Positions 41,224 through 50,090 are shown, counted from the first letter of the stretch. The stretch is 50,504 nt of DNA from Thermoplasmata archaeon (GCA_028864975.1 JAGWLG010000027.1:1-50504), one strand, 5' to 3'. Program-made: numbers and translations. Notes: a model not told the origin generated them from the sequence alone.

Positions 41224-41726
41224 CCTCCCGCCATCGCCGAGTGCGGATCAGGGAAGCCACCCCCGCCGACCTCCCCTGGATGGCTCCGCTCTTCGAGGCG
41301 CTGATGAACCGGTCGCGGGCGTGGTTCGGCCTCCCGACCTTCTCTCGCGAGAAGAGCCGTCGGGCGGCCCGGAACTACATCGGCGGGCAACTGCGACGCT
41401 TCCGAGGCCCGCGCGGGTTCGCTCTCGTGGCCGAGCTGGGGGCGCGTCCTGTGGGGTTCGTCACGGTCGAGCTGCACCGGTCCCCGGCCGATGACCAGGT
41501 ACGGGCGTACACCTCGGGAGAGGTCCAGGAGCTGCATGTCCAGCGTGGGTTTCGCAGACAAGGCGTGGGCACCGCCCTGATGGCCGCGGTCGAGCGGCGC
41601 GTCCGCAGCTGCAGGGGCACCCTGGTGAGCCTTTACACGCACCCCCGTCTGCGCGCTGCCCACCGCTTCTATGGGCAGCAGGGTTACCAGGTAGTGTCCG
41701 TGAAGTTCGACAAGAGGTTACCATGA
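41220..41726 (+). CDS. GNAT-family N-acetyltransferase
   Basis: 168 residues. RIREATPADLPWMAPLFEAL, a VGFVTVELH strand, ELHVQRGFRRQGVGTALM (acetyl-CoA loop R/QxxGxG/A) and the C-terminal HRFYGQQGYQVV are standard GNAT features. Acceptor unknown. Coupled by ATGA to both neighbours. Confidence 0.85.
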   Translation: MTSRHRRVRIREATPADLPWMAPLFEALMNRSRAWFGLPTFSREKSRRAARNYIGGQLRRFRGPRGFALVAELGARPVGFVTVELHRSPADDQVRAYTSGEVQELHVQRGFRRQGVGTALMAAVERRVRSCRGTLVSLYTHPRLRAAHRFYGQQGYQVVSVKFDKRLP

Positions 41727-42250
41727 CAGGCCCCGCACGCGCTTCCGTCAAGTTCTACCGAGACCTCTTCCGCTACAACCACCAAGTGATCGAGAACTTC
41801 CTTCGGAAGCTTGAGCACCTTCCCAAGAAGGCGGCCGAGCGCGACCGAGGCATCGGCCACCTCTCCCTCGCTCGGACGCTGCTGCACGTGGTGCGGGTCC
41901 ACGATGCTTGGTTGAACTACATCGTCCGGGGTAATTTCGCCGGCCTCCACGAGAGCCACGAGCGGTTCGCCCGCCTGCGGACGGTCAAGGACGCGCGCGC
42001 CTACTTCGGGCAGAGCTGGAAGGGGATCGACCGGTTCCTCGGAGAGCTCACCCCCTCGGAGCTTCGCCGAAGCGCGAGAGCGCCCTGGATGCCCGGCCGC
42101 TACACCGTGGAGGACGTGCTGGTCCAGTGCACGCTTGAGCAGGCGCATCACGTGGGAGAGATGATCGGGGCGTTCTGGCAGCAGGACATCGTCCCTCCGC
42201 AAATGATGTTCATCCCCTTGCGGACAGGAAAGCGCGTCTCGGTCGCCTGA
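41723..42250 (+). CDS. DinB/DUF664-like four-helix metal protein
   Basis: 175 residues. A helical bundle with the DinB metal-ligand pattern: LLHVVRVHDAWLNY early (His), and EQAHHVGEMIGAF late (two His), plus FYRDLFRYNHQVIENFL at the N-terminus. DinB proteins bind a divalent metal; some are thiol-dependent transferases (bacillithiol, mycothiol). Last gene of the operon that begins with the SAM hydrolase; the transcript ends against the convergent TPR gene. Confidence 0.75.
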   Translation: MTGPARASVKFYRDLFRYNHQVIENFLRKLEHLPKKAAERDRGIGHLSLARTLLHVVRVHDAWLNYIVRGNFAGLHESHERFARLRTVKDARAYFGQSWKGIDRFLGELTPSELRRSARAPWMPGRYTVEDVLVQCTLEQAHHVGEMIGAFWQQDIVPPQMMFIPLRTGKRVSVA

Positions 42251-42273
42251 GGCGGACCTTCTCGCGGGCGAGG

Positions 42274-44232
42274 TCAGGGACGAGGATAGCCCGGTAGCGC
42301 GAGCGCGTAGCCCCAGGCACGTACGATCCACCAGGCGTCGCTCGCCGCGAGTCCTGTGGCCTTCTGCAGCTGTTGCGCCGACCCCTCCATCGGGTCCAGG
42401 TCGTCCGCGGGTCGCGCATAGGCCTGAGCGGCCAGGAGACGCTCCGGAATGTCGAGCTCGAGCGCCTGGATCAGCGCCCTCACCACGTCGGGGTCGCCGG
42501 GAAGGAGCTCCGTCAGGAGCTTCTCGCAACGTGGCGTGTCCCCCAACAGGGTCGGCCCCTCGGTCGCCAGGAGCTTCTTGAGAGCCTCGGCGGTCTCGGC
42601 GTCCCCGATCCCGACGGTCACATCAGCGGCTGGAGCCGTTCCGAGGACCGAAGGCATGCTCTGGGGGCTCGGCCCCGCGGGTGGGCTCCCGGAAGCGCCG
42701 GGGCCAGGGGCAGCGCCGCCTGGGGGCGAGAGCAGCGCATGGCCCCGTCGATGGCACTCCTCCTTGCTGAGGCGCTCGGTCCCCACCTGGACCGTTTCGT
42801 TGGGACCCAGCACCAGCGTCAGCTCCGCCCACGCGTCCACGTACTGGGGATCGAGCTCGAGAGCGTGGCCGAGGCACTCGACCCTCGTGAAGGAGCGACC
42901 CTGGAGCTCGACCTTCTCGAAGGGACGAAGCAGGGTCCCCAGGGCGACCCAGCCGTGCACCAGCGTCGGATCGAGGGTGAGCGCGTACTGGACACATTCG
43001 ATTCCCGAACGGAAGGTCCCCTGGAGGTTCGCCTTCTCGTTCGGGCCCAGCTCCTCTCCGAGATTGGACCAGGCGGCAGCCAACGAAGCATCGATCGAGA
43101 TGGCGCGCAGGAAGCAGTCCTTGCGCACGACCGGCTGGCTCCCGACCAGCACCGTCTGGCCATCGGCCAGGGAGACCCCAAGGTCGGCCCACGCCAGCGC
43201 GTCCTGCGGGTCGAGACGCAGCGCGTTCTGGTAGCACTGCACGCGACGGATCACCTGCCCCTGGACCGTCGCCTGACCCTTCTCGCCCAAGATCTCTCCC
43301 AAGGCATCCCAAGCGTCAGGGAGGTCCGGGTCGAGCCCCAGGGCCCGGACCAGACAGTCCTGACGCTGGAAGGTCCTCGCGAGCAGGGAGACCGAGCCCG
43401 CAGGTCCAAGAGCGAGTCCCAGAAGCTGCCAAGCGAGCGCGAGCTCGGGCTCGAGCTTGAGCGCACGCAGGTAGAGGTCCACCGCGCGCAGTTTCTCGCC
43501 CCGTACCTCCACCACCTCTCCTTCGGCCAGCGCCTGACCGAGGTTCACCCAGGCCGCGACCTGGGTCGAGTCGACCTTCAGGGCCCGAGCGTAGCACTCC
43601 TTCTCACGAAGTTCTTCACTTCCTACCTTGGCCGAAGCTCCCGGGGGGAGCGCGGTCCCGAGGTTCACCCACGCGGCAGCGAGCGACGGGTCGAGCCGCA
43701 CGGCCTGCGCGTAGCAGGCCACCTTCCCCCATCCCTGCCCCTGGAACGAGGCCTGTTCGTCGGGTCCGAGCTCGTCCCCGAGCGCGAGCCAGCCTTCGGC
43801 GGAGTCGGGGCGTAGCCGTCCTCGCATGCTGGCCGGGGTCGTGGGGGCGACCGGTGAGGCCGTCGGGGGCGCCGACCGGGGGGGAGCAGCGGTGAGAGAG
43901 GCAGGTGCCGGGGCGGGCGTGGTGGGAGGTGAGACCGCCGATCCGCCCACCGCGTTGATCCAGGCCTGGACCACGACCGGCGCGAGGGAGGGCGACACCC
44001 TTCCCTCCTTCACCAGCCGATCGATCAACGCGGTCGGTACTGCGGCGCCGGGTCCCGCGAGGACCGCCTGGGGGATTCCGAGCTGGAGGGCCACCACGAC
44101 CGCGTCCACCTCCTCCTTCTGCCCGGCCGCGATCGCGCCGAGCCTCGTGCGGCAGAGCTCGGGGGCATCGAGGAGGGCCCGGCCACGCTCCTTGTAGAGG
44201 AGCTTGAGCGCGAGCGGAACGATATCGGCCAT
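42274..44232 (-). CDS. TPR protein with 41-residue repeats and duplicated terminal domains
   Basis: 652 residues. About nine extended TPR-like repeats (roughly 145-500), period about 41, each reading C(Y)xxALxLDPxxAxAWxxLG then a GxxVxVxG turn (for example KVACYAQAVRLDPS, EKECYARALKVDST, RVQCYQNALRLDPQ, GIECVQYALTLDPT). The first 95 residues and the last 100 are homologous to one another: LKLLYKERGRALL...IPQAVLAG versus LKKLLATEGPTLL...IPERLLAA. Pro/Ala/Ser linkers separate array and ends. No enzyme motif. The repeat form with a Cys at the helix start and an inserted beta-like turn is unusual. The gene follows the membrane protein by seven bases. Confidence 0.75.
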   Translation of the reverse strand: MADIVPLALKLLYKERGRALLDAPELCRTRLGAIAAGQKEEVDAVVVALQLGIPQAVLAGPGAAVPTALIDRLVKEGRVSPSLAPVVVQAWINAVGGSAVSPPTTPAPAPASLTAAPPRSAPPTASPVAPTTPASMRGRLRPDSAEGWLALGDELGPDEQASFQGQGWGKVACYAQAVRLDPSLAAAWVNLGTALPPGASAKVGSEELREKECYARALKVDSTQVAAWVNLGQALAEGEVVEVRGEKLRAVDLYLRALKLEPELALAWQLLGLALGPAGSVSLLARTFQRQDCLVRALGLDPDLPDAWDALGEILGEKGQATVQGQVIRRVQCYQNALRLDPQDALAWADLGVSLADGQTVLVGSQPVVRKDCFLRAISIDASLAAAWSNLGEELGPNEKANLQGTFRSGIECVQYALTLDPTLVHGWVALGTLLRPFEKVELQGRSFTRVECLGHALELDPQYVDAWAELTLVLGPNETVQVGTERLSKEECHRRGHALLSPPGGAAPGPGASGSPPAGPSPQSMPSVLGTAPAADVTVGIGDAETAEALKKLLATEGPTLLGDTPRCEKLLTELLPGDPDVVRALIQALELDIPERLLAAQAYARPADDLDPMEGSAQQLQKATGLAASDAWWIVRAWGYALALPGYPRP

Positions 44233-44239
44233 GGTGAAC

Positions 44240-44827
44240 CTACCCCGCGGGCTTCAGGTCCGGTGGTCGGGTATCGTCCGGCCCCCAGCTCTCCAGCAGG
44301 ACCGCCTCCCGGCGCAGGAATCCGTCCGTCTCCTTCACCTGCTCGACCGACGCCGCATGCTCGGTCCCCATCATCTTCTGGTCGATGGCCTCGACTCGGT
44401 GGAAGAGCCACTCGAACTCGTGGAAGACCAGGGGGTCCTTGAGCTTGGTACGGATCTGCGAGACCATGTCCACCGGCCTTCGGATCGCCAGCCAGTAGGT
44501 CGAGATCCACGTCCCGAAGGCCTCCCACACGAGCTCCTCGTCGAGGAGACAGCGGCGGGTCAGGGCCCCCACGAGCTCGAAGAAGGTCAGGACCTCCACG
44601 CTGGTGATGTCCTCGTGCGCCCCTTGCAGGAGTTTCTGGCTCAAGTGGCGCCGAGCTGCTCGCATGCGGTCCGAGTCGAACCGTTCGCGCAACGTCATGA
44701 CCGCGTTGGCCGAGTTGAGCACGCGGTTCTGCCGCGTCTGCCAGTACATGATGGCCAGGGTACCGATGACCAGGATCCAGGTCCCGATGAGGCCGAGGAG
44801 CGCGAGCGTGTAGGCGTCGATGAACAC
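44240..44827 (-). CDS. One-helix membrane protein, DUF4760-like
   Basis: 195 residues from GTG 44827. A single N-terminal membrane helix (7-28; ALLGLIGTWILVIGTLAIMYW) with the rest cytoplasmic and helical: VMTLRERFDSDRMRAARRHL, LTFFELVGALTRRCLLDEE, and a WISTYWLAIRRP segment. This resembles DUF4760, whose members accompany phage and defence-type loci. No enzyme motif. Stop is seven bases before the TPR start on the same strand; the start is 79 bases from the divergent nuclease gene. Confidence 0.6.
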   Translation of the reverse strand: MFIDAYTLALLGLIGTWILVIGTLAIMYWQTRQNRVLNSANAVMTLRERFDSDRMRAARRHLSQKLLQGAHEDITSVEVLTFFELVGALTRRCLLDEELVWEAFGTWISTYWLAIRRPVDMVSQIRTKLKDPLVFHEFEWLFHRVEAIDQKMMGTEHAASVEQVKETDGFLRREAVLLESWGPDDTRPPDLKPAG

Positions 44828-44871
44828 GGAGATGCGCCCCGGCGGCTCTCAGGGGGCGCAGCCTATAGCGG

Positions 44872-44878
44872 TTCGGCG
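44872..44878 (+). promoter_or_regulatory. TATA-like box between divergent genes
   Basis: CTATAGC, about 32 bases before ATG 44907; palindromic enough to serve either the nuclease gene or the membrane-protein gene. Confidence 0.35.
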
Positions 44879-44906
44879 CTACGCTTTCCGTGGAGCGGCG
44901 AACAGG

Positions 44907-45593
44907 ATGACCACGATCAAGACGCTCGCGGCGTACGAGGTCGTCCAGCACGAGTTCCCCCGCCCTCCCCCCACGGAGAAGGACGAGATCGGCAGAGCGA
45001 CAGGGAAGGCGATCGACCACGCGCTCTCCCAGTGGAGCCACCAGCACCGGCAGAACCTCCGCCCCACCGCGGCGTCCGTGCAGCGCACCGCCAAGGAGGT
45101 CCTCGACGAGGAGCTGCGGGACGCCGACGTGGTCATGACGGTCGAGCAGCGCTCCTCGGCGGAGCGGCAGATCGCCGGCGTCCTCCAGGCCTTCCGCAAG
45201 AGCCCGGTCTTCGGCCTCGCGCGCCCAAGGTCTCGGATGGTCCTGGTCAATGGAGAGGTGGGGGTGTACGCCCAGCCGGACTACTGGGACGGGGGCCAGG
45301 CCTTCTACGAGATGAAGGCCTATCGGGCCGTCCCTCCTCCTCCGGACGTCGCGCTCCAGGTCCGCATCTTCCAACTGGCCTTTCCCGGCATGCGGTCCTT
45401 CCTGGCCTGCTTCGACCGTCACCACGACCCGGTCGAGACCGTGCTGTTCGAGGTCCCTCCCGCGACGGCGGACGAACGAAGTTCCCTGCTGGAGCTGCTC
45501 CTTCGCGTCGGACGCGAGCTGGGGCATGAGAAGGTGCTGGAGTACGTCGACGTCCAGAAGTTGGCCTACTCTGTGTCGGTGGCTCAGGGCTGA
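44907..45593 (+). CDS. PD-(D/E)XK nuclease-like protein (RecB/Cas4 type)
   Basis: 228 residues from ATG 44907. A RecB-family arrangement: GRATGKAIDHAL early, then PDYWDGGQAFYEMKAYR with D125 and the E135-x-K137 pair, followed by LQVRIFQLAFPG (Q151, the RecB motif IV Gln and Tyr-like helix). No C-terminal four-Cys cluster as in Cas4, and no helicase part, so it is a free-standing nuclease. Homing, repair or defence function cannot be told; DNA target unknown. Its neighbours are the TPR/DUF4760 pair (divergent) and the NDT-like/winged-helix pair (convergent). Confidence 0.65.
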   Translation: MTTIKTLAAYEVVQHEFPRPPPTEKDEIGRATGKAIDHALSQWSHQHRQNLRPTAASVQRTAKEVLDEELRDADVVMTVEQRSSAERQIAGVLQAFRKSPVFGLARPRSRMVLVNGEVGVYAQPDYWDGGQAFYEMKAYRAVPPPPDVALQVRIFQLAFPGMRSFLACFDRHHDPVETVLFEVPPATADERSSLLELLLRVGRELGHEKVLEYVDVQKLAYSVSVAQG

Positions 45594-45718
45594 CCGAGAG
45601 CTCCTCCGACCTGCGCCCGTCGGTTCGGTCGACAGGTTACTCCTCTTTGAGCCGATACTCTTGGATTGGCCCAAAGTTCGCGTCGTCCGGTTTCACACGC
45701 TCGTCCGCGGGGCCTGGG

Positions 45719-46300
45719 TCAGTCCGAGACCCCGGCGTGCGCGAGCACCCTTTCCAAAAGCTCTTGGGAGTCCTTCCACGGCTTCGTAGTCGCCCCGAAA
45801 TCCACGAGGTCCGGGTAGTAGCGAGTGCGGCGTCCTTCCCGCTCGAGCGAAGAGAAGCGCATCCGGCCTGCCGTGTCGTACACGAGAGAGGCTGCGCGAC
45901 GGGAGGCTCCATCGTCCTCATAGAAGACCACCACGCGGTCGCCGGGCAGCTCGCCCCGCCCCATCTGGAGGAGGAGGAAGCCGACCTCGACATCCAGGCC
46001 TGGACGTGCCGCCCCGAAGGGCCAGTAGACGAAGTACTGGTCCACCATATGCTTGCGCACCAGCTCGAGGAACTTCGCCGTGCTGTTCCAGGGGTGGAGG
46101 GGTTCCTCGGCCTCCATCACTACGGCGGCGGCCCCGCGCTGGGAGAGGAGGTGGGCGAGGGCCACTCGCACCTCGAGCGGCCGCAGACCTCCGGACCCCG
46201 GCCAGGTCCAGGCAGAGGGCAGCTGCGATCTGAGCGGTTCCAGGTCCTTCGGTTCTTTGCCGGGAAGCCACTGCGAGGGCCCGAGGACAAGGATGGTCAT
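45719..46300 (-). CDS. Nucleoside-deoxyribosyltransferase-like Rossmannoid protein
   Basis: 193 residues from ATG 46300. TILVLGPSQW opens a Rossmann-like strand; then LLSQRGAAAVVMEAEE, TAKFLELVRKHMVDQYFVYW and GLDVEVGFLLLQMGRGELPG with E105, followed by RVVVFYEDDG. The acidic 'VEVGF' plus a following VVVFY strand is the active-site layout of the NDT/SLOG-like families that cut or sense N-glycosidic bonds of nucleotides. Assignment rests on the pattern only. The ATG overlaps the stop of the winged-helix gene (ATGA), so the two are coupled. Confidence 0.5.
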   Translation of the reverse strand: MTILVLGPSQWLPGKEPKDLEPLRSQLPSAWTWPGSGGLRPLEVRVALAHLLSQRGAAAVVMEAEEPLHPWNSTAKFLELVRKHMVDQYFVYWPFGAARPGLDVEVGFLLLQMGRGELPGDRVVVFYEDDGASRRAASLVYDTAGRMRFSSLEREGRRTRYYPDLVDFGATTKPWKDSQELLERVLAHAGVSD

Positions 46301-46659
46301 GTGGGCACCGTCAGAAGCTCGGCAGTTCGTACCCCGAGCCTCTCGCGGTGCGCCTCCACGGCATGCTCCATCGTGCGCAGGACTTCCAGCATGGCCTTCC
46401 CGCGCGGAGAGAGCTCCACATGCACCGGGACCGGCCCCCCATGCGGGCGCTTGGCGGCACGGTCGCCGCGAACCCACACCAGGTCGAACCCCGTCAACTG
46501 ACTAACCAGCCGGAGGAAAGCTTGGGGGTGAAGCCCCAAGACCTTGCGGACCTGCTCGTACCTGTCGACCGACCCTCGGGAGAGCAGCGCGAGGAGCCTC
46601 CACGCCTCCGGGTGGGCGAGCACGTAGGCAAGGGACTTCGGGGGAGCCACCATCACCAC
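46297..46659 (-). CDS. Winged-helix regulator, MarR/PadR-like
   Basis: 120 residues. AYVLAHPEAWRLLALLSRGS, KVLGLHPQAFLRLVSQLTG and a wing with RPHGGPVPVHVELSPRG, followed by a helical RTMEHAVEAHRERLG tail that could dimerise. Typical archaeal one-domain regulator. It precedes and overlaps the NDT-like gene, suggesting autoregulation or control by its product. Start GTG 46659 or ATG 46653; a TATA-like GAAATAC at 46676-46685 sits about 26 bases upstream. Confidence 0.65.
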   Translation of the reverse strand: MVMVAPPKSLAYVLAHPEAWRLLALLSRGSVDRYEQVRKVLGLHPQAFLRLVSQLTGFDLVWVRGDRAAKRPHGGPVPVHVELSPRGKAMLEVLRTMEHAVEAHRERLGVRTAELLTVPT

Positions 46660-47114
46660 ACGTGACGGAGAGCGACGTATTTCAATCCGAGTACGTGTTC
46701 GGTCCCCCTGACGGACCTCGGCTCCCGACCAGGAGTCCGGAGTTCGACCACGTCACCACTCGGCCATGGCATCGTGCGCCGACCTGCCAGGACGGAACCC
46801 GAAAGGGTGCCGGTGGAAGGGCCCCGGCATCACGCGCACTCGGGCCGGTATGCCGCTGGTCCCTCGGCGCGGCGTGTCCTCTCTGCCTCCTTCTTCACTT
46901 GCGGGTCCATCCCGGAACAGGGGAGTGGTCACCGACGAGAACTGGGCAAGGACCCGAGGTGGCGGGCTCACCACGGCAACCCGTCGCTCGAATGCGCATG
47001 CCTGCGTCACCCTGTCAGGGGGCGCCTTCTTAAGCTCCCCGCTCGTTGGACCTCTCTCCGGAACCCCCCTTCGGCCAACGCCCAGCGTCCGCCAGTCGGG
47101 GCGACAGAGAGCCC
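46660..47114. other. 455-base stretch without a recognised gene
   Basis: Contains several overlapping open frames but none resembles a protein family or has a promoter of its own. A CTTAAG near 47030 could be a TATA element for the helicase gene. No RNA gene or repeat seen. Confidence 0.4.
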
Positions 47115-48434
47115 ATGAGCGACCCCGAACCCCCTAGCCCGGTAGCGAACGCACCGGCAGAACCCCAAGAGTCGACCTTCGACGACCTCCCCCTCCATCC
47201 GACGCTCCGACGTGGCGTGCGCGACATGGGCTACCGTGTCCCCACCCCGATCCAGCGGAGCACCATCCCCGAGGCGATCACCGGCCGAGACCTGATCGGA
47301 ACGGCGCAGACCGGCAGCGGAAAGACCGCGGCCTTCCTCCTGCCGATCCTCGAGCGCCTCATGCACCACCCTTCAGGACGAACCTACGCGCTCATCCTGA
47401 CCCCCACGCGGGAGCTCGCCCTTCAGGCCGAGGGATTCCTCCGTCAGCTCGGTCGGCACACCCGGATCCGAGGGGCGGCTGTCTACGGCGGTGTGGGCAT
47501 GGAGCCCCAGGAGCGCGCCCTACGCGGGGGCGCCGAGGTGATCGTCGCCACCCCCGGTCGCTTGCTCGACCACATGAGCCGCGGCTACGTGGACTTCCGA
47601 AGCCTCGAGGTCCTCGTCCTCGACGAAGCCGACCGCATGCTGGACATGGGGTTCATCCCGGACGTCCGACGGATCCTGCGTGCCCTCCCCTCACGACGGC
47701 AGACCATGCTCTTCTCCGCGACCATGCCCCCCGAGGTCGTCCAGCTCTCCCGCGACTTCCTCCACGAGCCCCGGATGGTCCGGGTCGAGGAAGCGACCGT
47801 GGCCGCCGCCGGGGTGCGTCACCGTGCGCTCGCCATCCCCCAGCACCAGAAGACCGACCTGCTCGCGGTGCTGCTCAAGGACCCGTCGATGGAGAGCGTG
47901 CTCATCTTCACGCGGACGAAGCACCGCGCCGACCGGTTGCTCCGTTCCCTCCATCAGCTCCGCATCGACGCCGGGGTCATCCACGGCAACAAGAGCCAGA
48001 GCCAGCGGGTGAAAGCGCTGGAAGCCTTCCGACGCGGCACCCACCGCGTGCTCGTGGCCACGGACATCGCGGCCCGGGGCATCGACGTGGAAGGGATCTC
48101 CCATGTCGTCAACTTCGACGCTCCCCAGGACCCGGAGACCTACGTCCACCGGGTCGGTCGGACCGCCCGGGCCCAACGTCAGGGCGAGGCGATCAGCTTC
48201 GTCACCCGCGAGGACGAGGACGAGTTCTCCCGCATCGAACAGTTCCTGGGCGAATCGATCCCCCGCGAACGGCTCGAGGGTTTCCGGTACGAGGAGGCTC
48301 CACGGCGCGAGGCGCCCTCCTTCGGCCGCGGCGGACACGGTGGGAGAGGCCGCGCGAGCCCGCGCGGGGGAGGGCACCGACCCGCGTTCTCCAACGAGAA
48401 GCCGTCCTATCCCGCGACCCACCAACGGTGGTAG
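47115..48434 (+). CDS. DEAD-box RNA helicase
   Basis: 439 residues. Motif [22 protein letters not shown], Ia PTRELALQ, Ib [47 protein letters not shown] and [12 protein letters not shown] are all present. C-terminal extension is Arg/Gly-rich ([16 protein letters not shown]), an RNA-binding tail as in RhlE/CsdA-like proteins. Remodels RNA, e.g. in ribosome assembly or cold. ATG 47115 chosen; a TTG at 47046 is possible. Confidence 0.93.
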   Translation: MSDPEPPSPVANAPAEPQESTFDDLPLHPTLRRGVRDMGYRVPTPIQRSTIPEAITGRDLIGTAQTGSGKTAAFLLPILERLMHHPSGRTYALILTPTRELALQAEGFLRQLGRHTRIRGAAVYGGVGMEPQERALRGGAEVIVATPGRLLDHMSRGYVDFRSLEVLVLDEADRMLDMGFIPDVRRILRALPSRRQTMLFSATMPPEVVQLSRDFLHEPRMVRVEEATVAAAGVRHRALAIPQHQKTDLLAVLLKDPSMESVLIFTRTKHRADRLLRSLHQLRIDAGVIHGNKSQSQRVKALEAFRRGTHRVLVATDIAARGIDVEGISHVVNFDAPQDPETYVHRVGRTARAQRQGEAISFVTREDEDEFSRIEQFLGESIPRERLEGFRYEEAPRREAPSFGRGGHGGRGRASPRGGGHRPAFSNEKPSYPATHQRW

Positions 48435-48475
48435 TCGGGGCGAGGACCCTACTCACGTGCCCCCTACCTGTGGTG

Positions 48476-48495
48476 TATCAGGACAAATTGCCGCC
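48476..48495 (+). repeat. Candidate left inverted repeat
   Basis: Matches the right end 17/20. A second, weaker copy (TGTCAGGAGATAGTGCCGCC) follows at 48501-48520. Confidence 0.45.
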
Positions 48496-48614
48496 CGGAC
48501 TGTCAGGAGATAGTGCCGCCATCAGCACCCCCCGGATAGGTCGCCCTGCACAACAGCTCCCTCTGGGAGTCGATAGGGATTTGTCGGGCCACAGGCTGCG
48601 GGTGGGTGACCCTG

Positions 48615-49229
48615 ATGCCCTCAAGACTGCCAGCCCTCAGCCTGCCGATCGAAACGCCGCGGTTGTCGCTCCGACTACCCTCTCGCGGAGATCTGCCAGA
48701 CCTTACTCGAAGCTTCCGCGACCCTCGAACCGCACGAGCAGCAGGCGCCTACCTGCACTCACGAACGGAGAGGGACCGTCCAGCGCTGATAGTCTCTCGA
48801 ACGCTGAAAGAGTACCGAAGGGGGGAGCACCTCTCCTTGTCCGTCGTACTCCCGGACCCTACGACCTGCATCGGTCGGGTCGGACTCCGGGATCTGGACT
48901 GGACGCATCGCAAGGTGCAGAGCCTTTCGTTCTGGATTGACCCGAAGCATTGGGGTCGGGGTTACGCCACCGAAGCGGCCTGGTACCTCTGCGACGCGGC
49001 CTTTCGACACCTTGGCATGCGCCGGGTCGGTTCCTCGGCCCTCGAGAAGAACTTGGCGTCGCTCGCCGTGCACCAGCGCCTTGGGTTCGTGGAGGAAGGG
49101 CGGGAACGCGAGGCTATCTGCGTGAGAGGGCGGTGCATGGACACGGTTCTCTTCGGTCTGCTGGATCGAGAACTGCCCTCATGGGAGAGAGTCTCCAAGA
49201 GGTCTGGACTCTCGGACCGGCCCGCCTGA
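48615..49229 (+). CDS. RimJ/RimL-type GNAT acetyltransferase
   Basis: 204 residues from ATG 48615 (GTG 48606 also possible). ETPRLSLRLPSRGDLPDL, GRVGLRDLDW, LSFWIDPKHWGRGYATEAAW (acetyl-CoA loop) and SLAVHQRLGFVEEGRERE are the marks of the Acetyltransf_3 subfamily that acetylates ribosomal protein N-termini or small molecules including drugs. The frame is intact. Codon use (TCT, CGA, AGA) is less GC-biased than in neighbours. It lies between the candidate IS ends, and its 3' end overlaps the tail of the transposase frame. Confidence 0.8.
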   Translation: MPSRLPALSLPIETPRLSLRLPSRGDLPDLTRSFRDPRTARAAGAYLHSRTERDRPALIVSRTLKEYRRGEHLSLSVVLPDPTTCIGRVGLRDLDWTHRKVQSLSFWIDPKHWGRGYATEAAWYLCDAAFRHLGMRRVGSSALEKNLASLAVHQRLGFVEEGREREAICVRGRCMDTVLFGLLDRELPSWERVSKRSGLSDRPA

Positions 49230-50090
49230 CCTTCCTAGCCTGGGGTCGTTGCAGACCTCGGCCGGTGTCTTCCACCCGATGCCCCCGTGGAGGCGCACGT
49301 GGTTGCACTGGCGCCGGAGCGGGTAGAGCTCCCGCCTGAAGTGGCCGCGAGAGCGGAAGCGCACCCGCCCCACGAGCTCCTGGGCCAGGATGCCGTGGAA
49401 CCGCTCGAGCTTCCCTCTTCCACGAGGGTGGTACGGCCGTCCGTAGATCACCTTGACCTCGTGCTCCTCGCAGAAGCGACGGAACCCCCTCGAGATGAAG
49501 CAGCTCCCGTTCTCCAGGTAGGCCGCCTTGGGCTTGCGCCCGCTCTTCATCGCCCCCCAGAGGTCGTTGATGGCTTCCCTTGCTCGCTCCCTCCGGTGGG
49601 CACGAGCTTTCAACAAGTAGCACGAACGATCGTCCAGGATGGTGTGGACGTGACCTTGCCCGCGCCCCCCTTGATGCGGAAGTCGTAGACGTCCGCCTGC
49701 CAGAGCGAGTCCACGTGCTTGCGCTGGAACCGACTGATGGGCTCGGGCTTTCGGACCCGGCGGATCATGAAGCCATGCCGTATCAGCGTTCGATGGACGG
49801 TGATCAAAGCGACCTTCGCCCCTCGGCGAATGAGGCCCGCGTGGATCCGCATCACGCCCCATGCGAGGTTTCGCCCGCGTAACGAGAGGATGCGGTCGAC
49901 AAGGTTCCCACGCATCCGGTTAGGGCTGCGCCGAGGCCGACGGGACTTGCTCCTCAGCCACGGGGCTCCGTTCTCACGATAGTGCTGGCACCGCTCGGGG
50001 TCCTCTCGGAGACCCCGCACAGCGTGCAGATCTCGGTGGATCGATCCCCACGTTCCAGGTGCTGCTTGACGGCGTGTGGGCGAAGTCAAT
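49179..50090 (-). pseudogene. IS481-like transposase, frameshifted
   Basis: DDE transposase with HTH (RPHAVKQHLERGD, ICTLCGVSERT, in one frame near 50006-50082), then NRMRGNLVDRILSLRGRNLA, VHRTLIRHGF, first catalytic Asp in LWQADVYDF (second frame), then ILDDRSCYLL, YLENGSCFISRGF and RGKLERFHGI with catalytic Asp and Glu (third frame). Frame breaks lie near 49996-50002 and at the G run opposite 49665-49670; an in-frame TGA stands before the N-terminal part. The C-terminal tail after IGWKTPAEV is not transposase-like and reads into the GNAT gene. Two or more breaks argue for an inactive copy. Confidence 0.8.

Noticed and set aside
47010..47035. CTGTCAGGGGGCGCC resembling the IS end
   Set aside because: Only the first seven bases and the last part match and no transposase adjoins; probably chance in GC-rich DNA.
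46660..47114. tRNA or small RNA in the gap before the helicase
   Set aside because: Scanning for a T-loop with flanking stems and a CCA-side acceptor gave nothing that folds as a tRNA.
47046..47114. TTG at 47046 as the helicase start
   Set aside because: ATG 47115 begins the usual short acidic N-terminus; the extra 23 codons look unlike the family, though not excluded.
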